Positions 25,986 to 34,958 are shown, counted from the first letter of the stretch. The stretch: 38,030 nt of DNA from Lentisphaeria bacterium (GCA_015486135.1 WFSE01000059.1:1-38030), one strand, 5' to 3'. Numbers and translations: made by a program. The notes: generated by a model from the sequence alone, not told the origin.

Positions 25986-27941
25986 TTTCAATGCGTTGCT
26001 TTCGGACAAGGTGACGCTATCGCTGATGTAGTTTTGTATGGGGTAGAGGGCGATTGCGCCTCCCGTCGCTTTCCAGTCGACAATGCTGGCGTTTTTGAGG
26101 AGCTTCATTTTCGCGTTGTCGTCTTCGGCTTTGATTGTTAATTTGAGTGCTGAGCGGAAGCCTTTTTTACACATGATAGTGTATATTTGGCGTGCTTCCG
26201 TAGCAAGCGACAGGGGGTCGTTGCCTATGGTCAAGTTCCATTTCTTCCCGACCTTCATCAAGAGTTTCGCACCTCGGTCCTGGAAAGTGTCCAGGAAACC
26301 GGTCACGTCCACGCTTTTACTTTTTAGCGGCTCGCGGTAGTTGGTTATGGTGCCGCCAGATGGTTCGGCTTCGATGTTGAATTCCAAGAAAGCTCCCTGG
26401 TATAGTACCTCCACACCGTACCAATTGACGATTTCCGCCTTTTCCAGGTTGACGGCGCCGGCCTTGGCCGGTTTGACCACGCCCCTAATGGTGGCTTTTA
26501 TTAGAAAGCTATGGAAGTCGTTGCGTTTGTTGTGTTTCAGTTTTTTCTGGGTGTCGTAGAATTGTTTTATGGGAAGTCCGCTCATTTGCGGCGCGTGGCA
26601 AACAACCCTGCCATTATACAGTTCTATTTTCAAGCCTTGGGGGTCGTTGGAGACTTGGTTAACCATTCCCGTTACCGTGACAGTTTTTCCGGCCAGCTGA
26701 TCGCGTATTCTCAAGCCCGCGGCGAACCAATATAGTCTGTGGGCCGCCATGACTGGCGGGATGAGTGGTGGAGGGCCGCCTCCCGCCACTTTCGAGTTGG
26801 GGCCAGCGGTTCTCTTCAAGGCGGTGGCTTTTTCCGACATATCCGCCACCAGGCGCGAGATGGCGGTGGCGAACACGCCGGTGTCCGCCACTTTTTCCTC
26901 GGCGAGATCGAATTTTTTCCCCGCAACGGCGCAGGCGACAAAATATATGGCCGCCGCGTCCGGGACCATATATTTGGATGCTCGTTTGTATTTTTCGGAG
27001 ATAGCCAAGTTTCCGAGGTCCACGGTAGTAACCACGTAGGATGCTTTGCCTTTGGGGACCTTGACGAGCAGTTTCCCCTTGTCGTTGACCTTAATCAGGA
27101 TTCCTGATACCGTGTGTCCGGTCTTCAGTTTGACCGCTATTTTTTTCTTAATGTCGGCCTTGAAGGAATCCCGTATGATTTTGTTTACGGATGCGAGCTG
27201 TCGCAAGGATTTGCTGGTGTCTTTGCTGAATACCTCGTCCGTGGGGGAGGATTTTGTCGATTGGGCGTGTTCGAATTTGGAGAGGGCGGTCTTGAATTTG
27301 CCCTCGATCAGTTCTTTAGAGAGTGCTTCCAGGAAGGCGTCCCTCTCGCTTTGTGCCTTGCGTTTGGCGTGGTATTTCGCCTGGCGAATTTGGACTTTGC
27401 ACTTTTTCAGCAAGTCTTCCCTAGCCTTGGCGGTTTCTGTTGCCAGTTCTCCGGAGTAATGTTTATATACGTTTACGGCTTTATCGAATTCGCCTTTTTG
27501 GATGAACGCCTCGGATTTCGCTTCCAACGCCTTCAGGATGTCGGCCGTACGGCGTTCCTTGTCCTTGGCCATGGCTTTAATCGCTTTTTGCGTCTCTTGT
27601 ATCTGGGATTTCGCCGCCGCCACGGATTCGGCGTCGGGATGAGCCTTTATGAATTCACGGAGAAGTTTTATAGCTGCGTCGTAATGCTTTGACGCACGCA
27701 ATTTCACCACTTGGCGCTGGGCGTTTTCCCATGCGGTGTTCTCCTGTTTTTTTACTTCTTCGGCTTTCAGTCTCAACGTCTCGCGGAGTTGCGCGGCCTG
27801 CGCCGCCCTGGCGGCCTGGGCTTTCCTGCTGGAGTTTATTTTACTCACCACCATTCCCAAAGCGATGACCACGACCACTCCCGCCACAATCTTCCAGAGA
27901 AGTTGCGGGGATATCTTTTTGCTGCCGGTATCTTCGTCCAT
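25983..27941 (-). CDS. Membrane-anchored Ala/Lys-rich protein of unknown function
   Basis: 652 aa; N-terminal TM (LLWKIVAGVVVVIALGMVV), coiled coil, TPR-like FDKAVNVYKHYSGEL, C-terminal OB-like GKTVTVTGMVNQVSNDPQGLKIEL segments. Confidence 0.75.
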   Translation of the reverse strand: MDEDTGSKKISPQLLWKIVAGVVVVIALGMVVSKINSSRKAQAARAAQAAQLRETLRLKAEEVKKQENTAWENAQRQVVKLRASKHYDAAIKLLREFIKAHPDAESVAAAKSQIQETQKAIKAMAKDKERRTADILKALEAKSEAFIQKGEFDKAVNVYKHYSGELATETAKAREDLLKKCKVQIRQAKYHAKRKAQSERDAFLEALSKELIEGKFKTALSKFEHAQSTKSSPTDEVFSKDTSKSLRQLASVNKIIRDSFKADIKKKIAVKLKTGHTVSGILIKVNDKGKLLVKVPKGKASYVVTTVDLGNLAISEKYKRASKYMVPDAAAIYFVACAVAGKKFDLAEEKVADTGVFATAISRLVADMSEKATALKRTAGPNSKVAGGGPPPLIPPVMAAHRLYWFAAGLRIRDQLAGKTVTVTGMVNQVSNDPQGLKIELYNGRVVCHAPQMSGLPIKQFYDTQKKLKHNKRNDFHSFLIKATIRGVVKPAKAGAVNLEKAEIVNWYGVEVLYQGAFLEFNIEAEPSGGTITNYREPLKSKSVDVTGFLDTFQDRGAKLLMKVGKKWNLTIGNDPLSLATEARQIYTIMCKKGFRSALKLTIKAEDDNAKMKLLKNASIVDWKATGGAIALYPIQNYISDSVTLSESNALK

Positions 27942-28132
27942 AGTGCTCCCTGTTAGCCAAATTCGGGCTTCGCATGTCTATCAAGCTGAACCTCGGCAAT
28001 ATAAGAACTTTCCCCCAAAACACAAGGGGGGATTCTCGCTCTTTTCGCATATCGGCAACAGCCGCGCCACGTTGAAAAAGCCCGTCTTCCGTATATACTC
28101 AAAAGGTGACTGGTGTTTTTTCGGGGGCTCCA

Positions 28133-29095
28133 ATGTACAAAGGTAAAAAAATCGGGGTGGTGGTTCCATGCCACAACGAGGAGACGCAGGTCGGGGGTGT
28201 CGTTGCCGGCATGCCGGGCTTTGTCGATAAAATCGTTCTTGTGGACGACTGCAGTTCCGACGGGACGCTGCGGGAGATGGAGCGTCTTAAAAAAAAGGGG
28301 GGGAAGAGGGTTAAAATAGTGCGCCATTCTGAAAACCTGGGAGTTGGCGCCGCCATTGCCAGCGGGTATCGCTGGTGCCTGGCCCACGACATTGATATTG
28401 CCGTGGTGATGGCCGGAGACGCCCAGATGGATCCGGAGGATTTGCCAGCCATACTGGATCCAGTCGCCGAGGGACGCGCCGACTACTCGAAGGGTAATCG
28501 TTTTATCACTGGCGAGGCGTTCCGTAAAATACCCAAGGTTAGGTATTTCGGGAACGCGGTTTTGACGATGATGACCAAGGTGGCTAGCGGCTACTGGCAT
28601 GTCACCGACTCCCAAAGTGGTTACACGGCTATTTCGAGGAAGGGCTTGGAGATGGTGCCGATAAAGGAGATTTACCCCGGATACGGCATGCCGAACGATA
28701 TGCTGGTTACGTTGAACATATACGACATGGGGGTTGTGGATGTTCCAGTCAATCCCCTTTACGGGGTTGGGGAGCGTAGCGGGATGGTGATTCATCATAC
28801 GATTCCCAAACTGCTTTTTCTGATGGGAAGGCTTTTCGTCAAACGTATGTGGCTGAAGTATGTGGTCCGCGACTTCCATCCGCTGATTTTCTTTTATCTT
28901 TTGGGGTTTTTGTTGGGGCTGATAGCCATTCCGCTAGCGGCGCGGGTGCTTTATCTGTGGATTTGGCTCGGTTGCTCCATAACGCCAATAAACGCGCTCG
29001 GAACGGGATTCGCAATGGTAATGTCCATGCAATTCTTTCTGTTCGCAATGTGGTTCGACATGGATTACAATCGGCATCTTAACGCCGGGCGGTGA
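28133..29095 (+). CDS. Glycosyltransferase family 2 (dolichyl-phosphate mannosyltransferase-like) with C-terminal TM
   Basis: KIGVVVPCHNEETQVGGVVAGMPGFVDKIVLVDDCSSDGT, HSENLGVGAAIASGYRW, VVMAGDAQMDPEDLPAIL, SQSGYTAISRKGLE. Confidence 0.92.
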   Translation: MYKGKKIGVVVPCHNEETQVGGVVAGMPGFVDKIVLVDDCSSDGTLREMERLKKKGGKRVKIVRHSENLGVGAAIASGYRWCLAHDIDIAVVMAGDAQMDPEDLPAILDPVAEGRADYSKGNRFITGEAFRKIPKVRYFGNAVLTMMTKVASGYWHVTDSQSGYTAISRKGLEMVPIKEIYPGYGMPNDMLVTLNIYDMGVVDVPVNPLYGVGERSGMVIHHTIPKLLFLMGRLFVKRMWLKYVVRDFHPLIFFYLLGFLLGLIAIPLAARVLYLWIWLGCSITPINALGTGFAMVMSMQFFLFAMWFDMDYNRHLNAGR

Positions 29096-29137
29096 CGTGG
29101 GTGTGAGTCCGACAGGTGGACGAGGGGGAGAGGTGTT

Positions 29138-29160
29138 GGGTTTAGGGTTTAGGGTTTAGG
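29138..29160 (+). repeat. TTTAGGG microrepeat
   Basis: GGGTTTAGGGTTTAGGGTTTAGG; encodes the last residues and the stop of the overlapping minus-strand ligase. Confidence 0.8.
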
Positions 29161-30845
29161 CTTCTTTTCGCAGCCCATTCAACCAGCGCCAGACGGTCGA
29201 TTTTGGCGTTGTGCCGGATGTCAACTGGCAACGAGTCGATGAACAGAAATGTCTCGACCATTTTCGCCATCGGGTGTTTTTTTCCCAACTCCGCGAGTTC
29301 CGCGATGAATGTTTTCCGTTCCTTGTCCGACAGGGGGAGGACACCTGGGTTGGGCTCGACCACCAGTATGGGGATTTGCTTTCCTCTTTGCCCTATTCCC
29401 ACCAGTGCGGAGCGGCGCACGTGGGCGTGATTGTTGAACACGGCTTCGACTCCGACGGGATACATGACTCCAGCCGCGGTGAAAACCCTGTGGGTTTTTC
29501 GACCCAGGAACCAAAGACGGCCGTTTTCGTCCACTCTGCCCATGTCGCCCATCCTGTGCATAACATTGCCGTCCGGAGTTTTTATTTTCGCCAAGGCGGT
29601 GTGGTCGGGCATTTTGTGGTATTCCGGCGTGACGATAGGGCCCGAGACGACAATTTCGCCTATTTCTCCCTTTGGCATTTCCAGGTCCGGATTCCATTCG
29701 GGCACATGCGTGTCGCTCGTCTTCATGATTAGCGCTTCCACCCCGGGGAGTGGCGAGCCCACGCAATAGCCTTCCCCATCGTTTATCCTTTTCGCGAGTT
29801 CCGCGGTCATCATGCCGCCTGTCATATTCGCCACGGGGAGGGCCTCGGTCGCACCGTAGGGGACGAACGTGTCGCCATCATCCGCGATAATCTTTTTCAA
29901 ATCCGCATGAAGCGCAGGGGGAACTGGCGCGCCCGCCATAAGAACTTTTTTCAGACTTGGCAACCGGATGTCGTGGGCTATGCAATACGTCGCCACGTTG
30001 CGCCAAAGGGTTGGAGATGCGAACGAGAATGAGACGTTGTGGCGGTTTATTGTGTTGACTATCAGCGCTGGGTCGGCTTTGGCTGGAAAGGATGGGTTGA
30101 AGTCCGGGATGACGAAAGGCATTCCCAGGGCGGCGCTAAACAGGCCGAATAGCGGGAAGCATGGCATATCGACGTGGGCGGGGCCCGCACCGTAAACTTC
30201 CCCTATAAGTTTCGTTTGCTCTATGAATATTCCATGGGTGTAAACGACCCCTTTCGGGGGGCCTGTGGCACCGGACGTGAAGAGAATCGCCGCCATGTCG
30301 TCGCGGTCGGTTTCCTCTATCTTTGTGGGGTGGGTCGACATTTTCCGCTTTTTGAACGTGGCCGCGGATGGCAGGCGCGCCGCGCCGGGGAAGAGTCCTC
30401 CTCCGATGGAAAATCGGAGATTCACGCTTCGAAACGCCCTTGGAAACACCGACGACATCCAATGCGCTTTAGGCACTCCCACCATCGCTTTTGGCTGGGT
30501 CGCTTTGACGCAGGCTAGGAATCCCCGTCCTCCCATTCCCGGATCTATCAGAACGGGAACGGCGCCCACCCGGAAAACCGCGAAAACCGCAGCGATCATC
30601 TCGATACTGGAGGGCACGGCCATCAGAGTCAACGTGCCTGCCGTCAATCCGTCTTGCCGAAACGTCTCGGCGTAGATATCGGTCAATGCGTTCAATTCCG
30701 CGAATGTAAGGCTGCTTTCCCTTGATATCGCCGCGGAGGTAGCGCCGTGCCGCTCCGCCGTTTTCTTCAATAAGCTGGACACATTGCCGCGCTTGGCGTC
30801 CACCCCGCCGCTATCTCTTTTTTCCCTCATCGCTTCTTTTTTCAC
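29142..30845 (-). CDS. OleC-like AMP-dependent synthetase/ligase
   Basis: ILFTSGATGPPKGVVYTHG, PYGATEALPVANM, GEIVVSGPIVTPEYH, HRMGDMGRVDENGRLWFLGRKTHRV, C-term SLPVDIRHNAKIDRLAL. Start could be 30830 (MREKRDSGG), overlapping the upstream stop. Confidence 0.88.
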   Translation of the reverse strand: MKKEAMREKRDSGGVDAKRGNVSSLLKKTAERHGATSAAISRESSLTFAELNALTDIYAETFRQDGLTAGTLTLMAVPSSIEMIAAVFAVFRVGAVPVLIDPGMGGRGFLACVKATQPKAMVGVPKAHWMSSVFPRAFRSVNLRFSIGGGLFPGAARLPSAATFKKRKMSTHPTKIEETDRDDMAAILFTSGATGPPKGVVYTHGIFIEQTKLIGEVYGAGPAHVDMPCFPLFGLFSAALGMPFVIPDFNPSFPAKADPALIVNTINRHNVSFSFASPTLWRNVATYCIAHDIRLPSLKKVLMAGAPVPPALHADLKKIIADDGDTFVPYGATEALPVANMTGGMMTAELAKRINDGEGYCVGSPLPGVEALIMKTSDTHVPEWNPDLEMPKGEIGEIVVSGPIVTPEYHKMPDHTALAKIKTPDGNVMHRMGDMGRVDENGRLWFLGRKTHRVFTAAGVMYPVGVEAVFNNHAHVRRSALVGIGQRGKQIPILVVEPNPGVLPLSDKERKTFIAELAELGKKHPMAKMVETFLFIDSLPVDIRHNAKIDRLALVEWAAKRSLNPKP

Positions 30846-31962
30846 CTTCGCATTTGCAGGACAATCCGGCTATGGCGTTACTATGGCAAGCGACCACGCA
30901 CGCTCCACATTGCATGCAAGTCGATGGCGATGCCACCATAATCCCGTCAACTTCGCGTATAGCTTGAACGCGGCAAACCTGGACGCACGCGCCACATCCC
31001 CCGCAACTGTCACGAACTATGGTGCGTCGCCTTAGGGCCACCTTGGAAATGATTCCCAGCAAGGCTCCATACGGGCATATGAATCGACAGAACGGGCGTG
31101 GTATCCAGTACCCCACGATCAATGCCACGGCCAATCCAATCCATGCCAGCCAAATGCCGGCGAACACTGGGAATGATTCGACTGGATATCCGTGTATTTT
31201 AGCCATCAGGCGGGAGACCCAGGAATATCCGGTATGGAAGACTACTTTGTACATATCCAAGTCGCAGACCAGGAATTCTTTTTCGCTCAGCGCCATATAC
31301 ACCGTGGCGACTAGAATTGAAAAGGCGGAAAGTGCGCCTAATCTTGTCAGCCAGCGGGGAAGACGTAAGAATCTTTTCCTAACAAACAGCGTTTGCATCG
31401 CTCCGATAGGGCAGCCGTAGGAACAGAAAATCCTTCCACCAATCAATGCCGCTATCAACGGGAGGAGGAACAGCAGCGCCACCGCCGTCCCCACCAGTTC
31501 GGGGTGTGCCACGCCTAACGCTACATTGACGACGGCGCCGACCGGGCACACGCATCCTCCTCGAAACAGACCGAAATACCCAAGCGCCGCCATCGGGACC
31601 AACCAGAGATGCTTGCGTGGGATGCACGAGGGCCGAAATAAGCATGCGAGCCCCAATATAAGAAATCCCGCGAGCACCGCGACATCCAAATAGCTCATAA
31701 ACCGGGGTTCGGGGAGATATTCTTTTGGAACATAATCGTGTCGATACTGAAGCACAACTGTCGAATGGTCGGCGGCTTCCGGATCGCAGTTCGGAGAGGG
31801 GTTTGGGGAAGCGGCGAGGCGAAATGGAATCAGTTGCAACGCAAGAAAGAGCGCGAAAAACGCAAGCGTTAAATTGCCCCGGAATCTATTGTGCGGGGTG
31901 GATAGCATGTCGCGCCTTTTTGTTTCGCGGATTATGTCACATTCCATTTTGCGTCGGGCCAT
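30811..31962 (-). CDS. NapH/NosR-like membrane polyferredoxin
   Basis: Multiple TMs; CVCPVGA, CSYGCPIGA, CRFICPYGA; two ferredoxin motifs CGGCGACVQVCR and CMQCGACVVACHSNAI. Start ambiguous. Confidence 0.88.
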   Translation of the reverse strand: MARRKMECDIIRETKRRDMLSTPHNRFRGNLTLAFFALFLALQLIPFRLAASPNPSPNCDPEAADHSTVVLQYRHDYVPKEYLPEPRFMSYLDVAVLAGFLILGLACLFRPSCIPRKHLWLVPMAALGYFGLFRGGCVCPVGAVVNVALGVAHPELVGTAVALLFLLPLIAALIGGRIFCSYGCPIGAMQTLFVRKRFLRLPRWLTRLGALSAFSILVATVYMALSEKEFLVCDLDMYKVVFHTGYSWVSRLMAKIHGYPVESFPVFAGIWLAWIGLAVALIVGYWIPRPFCRFICPYGALLGIISKVALRRRTIVRDSCGGCGACVQVCRVQAIREVDGIMVASPSTCMQCGACVVACHSNAIAGLSCKCEGEKRSDEGKKR

Positions 31963-32563
31963 GGTTCATTCCATATTCTCCGAGGAAATCGTCTTCCGGG
32001 GCTATCGGCACGCGTTCCACGGCTTCGGCGGGGCAATTTTTCGCGATTTCGCACTCGTTGCAGTTCAAGCACAAATCGGGTCGGATGATGAGGAACATCG
32101 ATTGGGAGCCATGCTCGCTGCATCGGCTGGCGCATTCGGCGCACCCCACGCATCGGGACTGGTCTATGGTGTAGGTGTGCGGTCCGTCGATTCCGCCTGT
32201 CAAATCTTTGCGGAGGACGGCGTTGTTCGGGCACACTTTCGGGGCGGTGTTTATTTTTTTTGAATCAACATACTGGTCTTTGACGTGTCCATAGCAAACC
32301 ACGCACAAGGAGCATTTTTTCTGGTCGTTGACGCATTTCACAGCCGACGGGCGCCGGACGCATGCGGTAGCGCACTGACCGCAAAAGACGCAGTTGTCGG
32401 GGTTGATCCGCCATGCGTAGCGGGTGCCGGGCTTGTCGAAATCGGAGTTGTCTCCACCTTTCATCAGTACCCGCGTCGCCAAACCTCCCAGCGCGCAGGC
32501 CGCGGCTATTCGGCCGGATACCGTGAGGAATTCCCGTCTATGCAATTTTCCGTCGTCAGCCAT
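31937..32563 (-). CDS. Tat-exported 4Fe-4S ferredoxin (NapG-like)
   Basis: HRREFLTVSGRIAAACALGG Tat-like signal; CVFCGQCATACVRRPSAVKC, CSLCVVCYG, CVGCAECASRCSEHGS, CLNCNECEIAKNCP. Confidence 0.9.
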   Translation of the reverse strand: MADDGKLHRREFLTVSGRIAAACALGGLATRVLMKGGDNSDFDKPGTRYAWRINPDNCVFCGQCATACVRRPSAVKCVNDQKKCSLCVVCYGHVKDQYVDSKKINTAPKVCPNNAVLRKDLTGGIDGPHTYTIDQSRCVGCAECASRCSEHGSQSMFLIIRPDLCLNCNECEIAKNCPAEAVERVPIAPEDDFLGEYGMNHGPTQNGM

Positions 32564-32583
32564 TGTTATCCACCAATCCTAAG

Positions 32584-33480
32584 TTACTTGTCTTTCAATG
32601 CCTCCTCGGAGGGCTTCCAGGGTGCCGGGGCGAGAATACGTCCATGAAAACTGGAGAACGCCGTTAAGGGGCTGGCGGCGCTCAATAGAGCTCGTTGGAA
32701 CCTAGTGGCATCCTCTTTGCTTACTTTGGACAGGTCAAGCATAATCGATGTCAAAGGGATTTGCTTGGTTTTGGCCAATATCTTGAAGTCGTTATCCTTC
32801 GCAATGTCTACCGCGCAGGACGCGTACAACGCGTAATCGGAAATGGCGGCGGCGGCGATCTTGCCATCCAGAAGGAGGCCTATAGACTCAAGGCAGCTAG
32901 CTCTTTCCAGTATTCTCGGCTTGACTCCTCGGGACCTTAGCAGTTCCAGCGCCGCGTAGTGCTTTTCGTAGACGTCTTTTTCGCCGATAGCCAAACGTTT
33001 GCCTGTCAAATCCTCTAATTTAGCGATGGGGGAGTCCTTTTTGACGATGAACATTCCGCGGAGCCACCTGTTGCCATCGGGATCCGCTATGTCGGCGATG
33101 CGTCTGAACGAATCCGTTCCGGAAATCGCGTAGACGCGCCAAGGTTTCGATATCGCGCCGTCGAATTTTCCGCCGGCCACCGCCCTGTCGAAGTCGTAAG
33201 ACTCGACGAAATAGGTCAATTTCAGGTCGATACCGTACTTCTGGTCCAAAAGTCGCTGGAGCGCTTCGTAGTGGCGGTTGGCTATGTAGCGGACACAGGA
33301 GCACGATGTCTCGGCGCAGTAGATGTCGTTTACCGCTAGGTTCAGCTCCAATCTGCTCTGCGGGATTGGAAACGATGTTTTGGGGGCTTTGAACGCTGTT
33401 TCAAACGGCCGCGCCCTCCATTGGGCGCACCCGGAAATAAATAAGGCCACTACCAACAAAGCCGTTCCGCGGAGACTCAT
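32584..33480 (-). CDS. PhnD-like substrate-binding lipoprotein with CxC-containing N-terminus
   Basis: Lipobox-like LFISGC; YFVESYDFDRAVAGGKFDGAISKPWRVYAI, GMFIVKKDSPIAKLEDLTGKRLAIGEKDVYEKHYAALELL; CAETSCSC near N-terminus. Confidence 0.8.
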   Translation of the reverse strand: MSLRGTALLVVALFISGCAQWRARPFETAFKAPKTSFPIPQSRLELNLAVNDIYCAETSCSCVRYIANRHYEALQRLLDQKYGIDLKLTYFVESYDFDRAVAGGKFDGAISKPWRVYAISGTDSFRRIADIADPDGNRWLRGMFIVKKDSPIAKLEDLTGKRLAIGEKDVYEKHYAALELLRSRGVKPRILERASCLESIGLLLDGKIAAAAISDYALYASCAVDIAKDNDFKILAKTKQIPLTSIMLDLSKVSKEDATRFQRALLSAASPLTAFSSFHGRILAPAPWKPSEEALKDK

Positions 33481-34427
33481 TTTTCCGCTCCCTTTTTTGA
33501 GCACCTAATAACAGCGCCTTTGTCCGAAGCCAAATAGATGTTTCCTTTGCTGTCCACTGCCAAGGGGATATGGACGCATCCTTTGACCAATTCCCGCACC
33601 CCTTCGATGACCTTGGCGTGTTTGCCTTGAGGATCGTATATCTTGATTCTAGTCGTGTCTTTTTCAACCGTGACAATCGACTTGTCCGGTAGTCTGGCCA
33701 CGCTTACGGGATTGCAGCAACCGTGGAAATCGTCCAAGTCGGGACCGCGCTTGCCGAACAGCTCTTTTCCCTCCTCGCCGGATGGATTGAACGAGAGCAC
33801 CTTGAACGCGGCCAAGCTGGCCACTAGAATCGACCCGTCGGAATCAACCCAAAAATCGAATATGCCGCAACAAAGCCGTATCCCCTTGCTGGTTTTATTT
33901 ATGATTTTATCAGCGGCGAGGTCGTAGAAAATCAACGACGATTGGATGTTGTCGGCTACTACGAGTATATTTTTGGAGTATCTTGCTGCGCTGGCGGTCA
34001 TGACCCCTTTCAATTCCCCCCGCTTTAATTCTTTGCCGCTTTGGTCTAGAATGAGGTAATTGGCTTGCACCGGAATGGTTCTTTTGAACCTTTTTCCGTT
34101 GTATTTGAAGTCCACTAGCTTTAATCTAGAGGAAAGAAGGGTCAGATTCCCCTTCGAGTCCGTAGCTATAGACTCTGGCCGGCCTTCCAGCTTGGGGGTG
34201 AAAGCTTTGAGCTGCTTTCCCGACGGGGCTATCTCCACCACGGTGCCGTTCTGAAGCAAGGCCCAAATATTGTCCTGAGGATCGGTTGCCATATACAAAA
34301 CCACGGAGGGTAACTGCACTTTGTACGAGTTGTCCACTCCATACTGGGGAGCGTTGTCCCCTGCGTCAACCGCGCAAGCACTTCCTAAAAACATTGCGGC
34401 TAGAGCGGGTAGCGCAAACTTTCTCAT
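33477..34427 (-). CDS. Secreted NHL/beta-propeller-like protein with vicinal cysteines
   Basis: Signal peptide MRKFALPALAAMFLGSACA; blade-like repeats (DPQDNIWALLQNGTVVEI, DSKGNLTLLS, DSDGSILVAS, DSKGNIYLAS); CCGIFDF and HGCCNPVSVA. ATGA overlap with the next gene. Confidence 0.82.
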   Translation of the reverse strand: MRKFALPALAAMFLGSACAVDAGDNAPQYGVDNSYKVQLPSVVLYMATDPQDNIWALLQNGTVVEIAPSGKQLKAFTPKLEGRPESIATDSKGNLTLLSSRLKLVDFKYNGKRFKRTIPVQANYLILDQSGKELKRGELKGVMTASAARYSKNILVVADNIQSSLIFYDLAADKIINKTSKGIRLCCGIFDFWVDSDGSILVASLAAFKVLSFNPSGEEGKELFGKRGPDLDDFHGCCNPVSVARLPDKSIVTVEKDTTRIKIYDPQGKHAKVIEGVRELVKGCVHIPLAVDSKGNIYLASDKGAVIRCSKKGAEK

Positions 34428-34661
34428 GGCGGAACTCTCCTCGTTGTTACGCTTCCCTTGGGAGCATCCTGGAAGCGAGCCCCCTAACTTGCCTCCAATG
34501 CGGTACGTTGTCAAGTTCGATGGAGGGGGCGTTGACTGTGTCATGGCGGTAGGGGGGCCTTACGGTTGAACTCCAGCACAAGAAAAATTCGAGATTTTCC
34601 TTTACTTTGCGTTGCAAAGTTCTTTGCGATGTGCTACAATGGCTTTCGGGAGGTCGGGACG

Positions 34662-34772
34662 GTAGGGCTTGCTGAAAAAGTCGGAAACGTGCCGATGGTT
34701 AGGCGACGAGCCGACGGCGTATAGGTATACTCCTAGGCGAAGGCAACGTGACCAGCGGTGCGTTTCCGGCTT
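34662..34772 (+). repeat. Second-type repeat with inverted ends
   Basis: TAGGGCTTGCTGAAAAAGTCGGAAACG ... CGTTTCCGGCTTT; AAAGTCGGAAACG pairs with CGTTTCCGGCTTT. Confidence 0.65.
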
Positions 34773-34958
34773 TAGCGGAATTGGCAAGTGCCTCAAATTG
34801 ATAGTCGGCTCCGAGGCTTTTGTGAGAATCGCTCCCATTGCGCCCAAGCGAAGCGAGGGGCGCCTTCAAGCCACACGAATGTGTGCTTGGAGATGACACC
34901 TTTAAACAGGCTTAACCTAATGAAAATTAAACACTTGCCAATTATTCAGTGAGCCCTA
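34773..34958 (+). repeat. Foldable intergenic repeat copy E (interrupted by ~48 nt)
   Basis: TAGCGGAATTGGCAAGTGCCTCAAATTGATAGTCGGCTCCGAGG...TTGGAGATGACACC...TTAACCTAATGAAAATTAAACACTTGCCAATTATTCAGTGAGCCCTA. Confidence 0.85.

Noticed and set aside
29138-29160. TTTAGGG run as a telomere
   Set aside because: Only about three units, embedded between bacterial genes; matches plant telomere sequence only by chance or as a dispersed microrepeat.
903-34958. CRISPR array interpretation of the repeats
   Set aside because: Copies are far apart, ~150 bp long, divergent and not separated by regular spacers; no cas genes seen.
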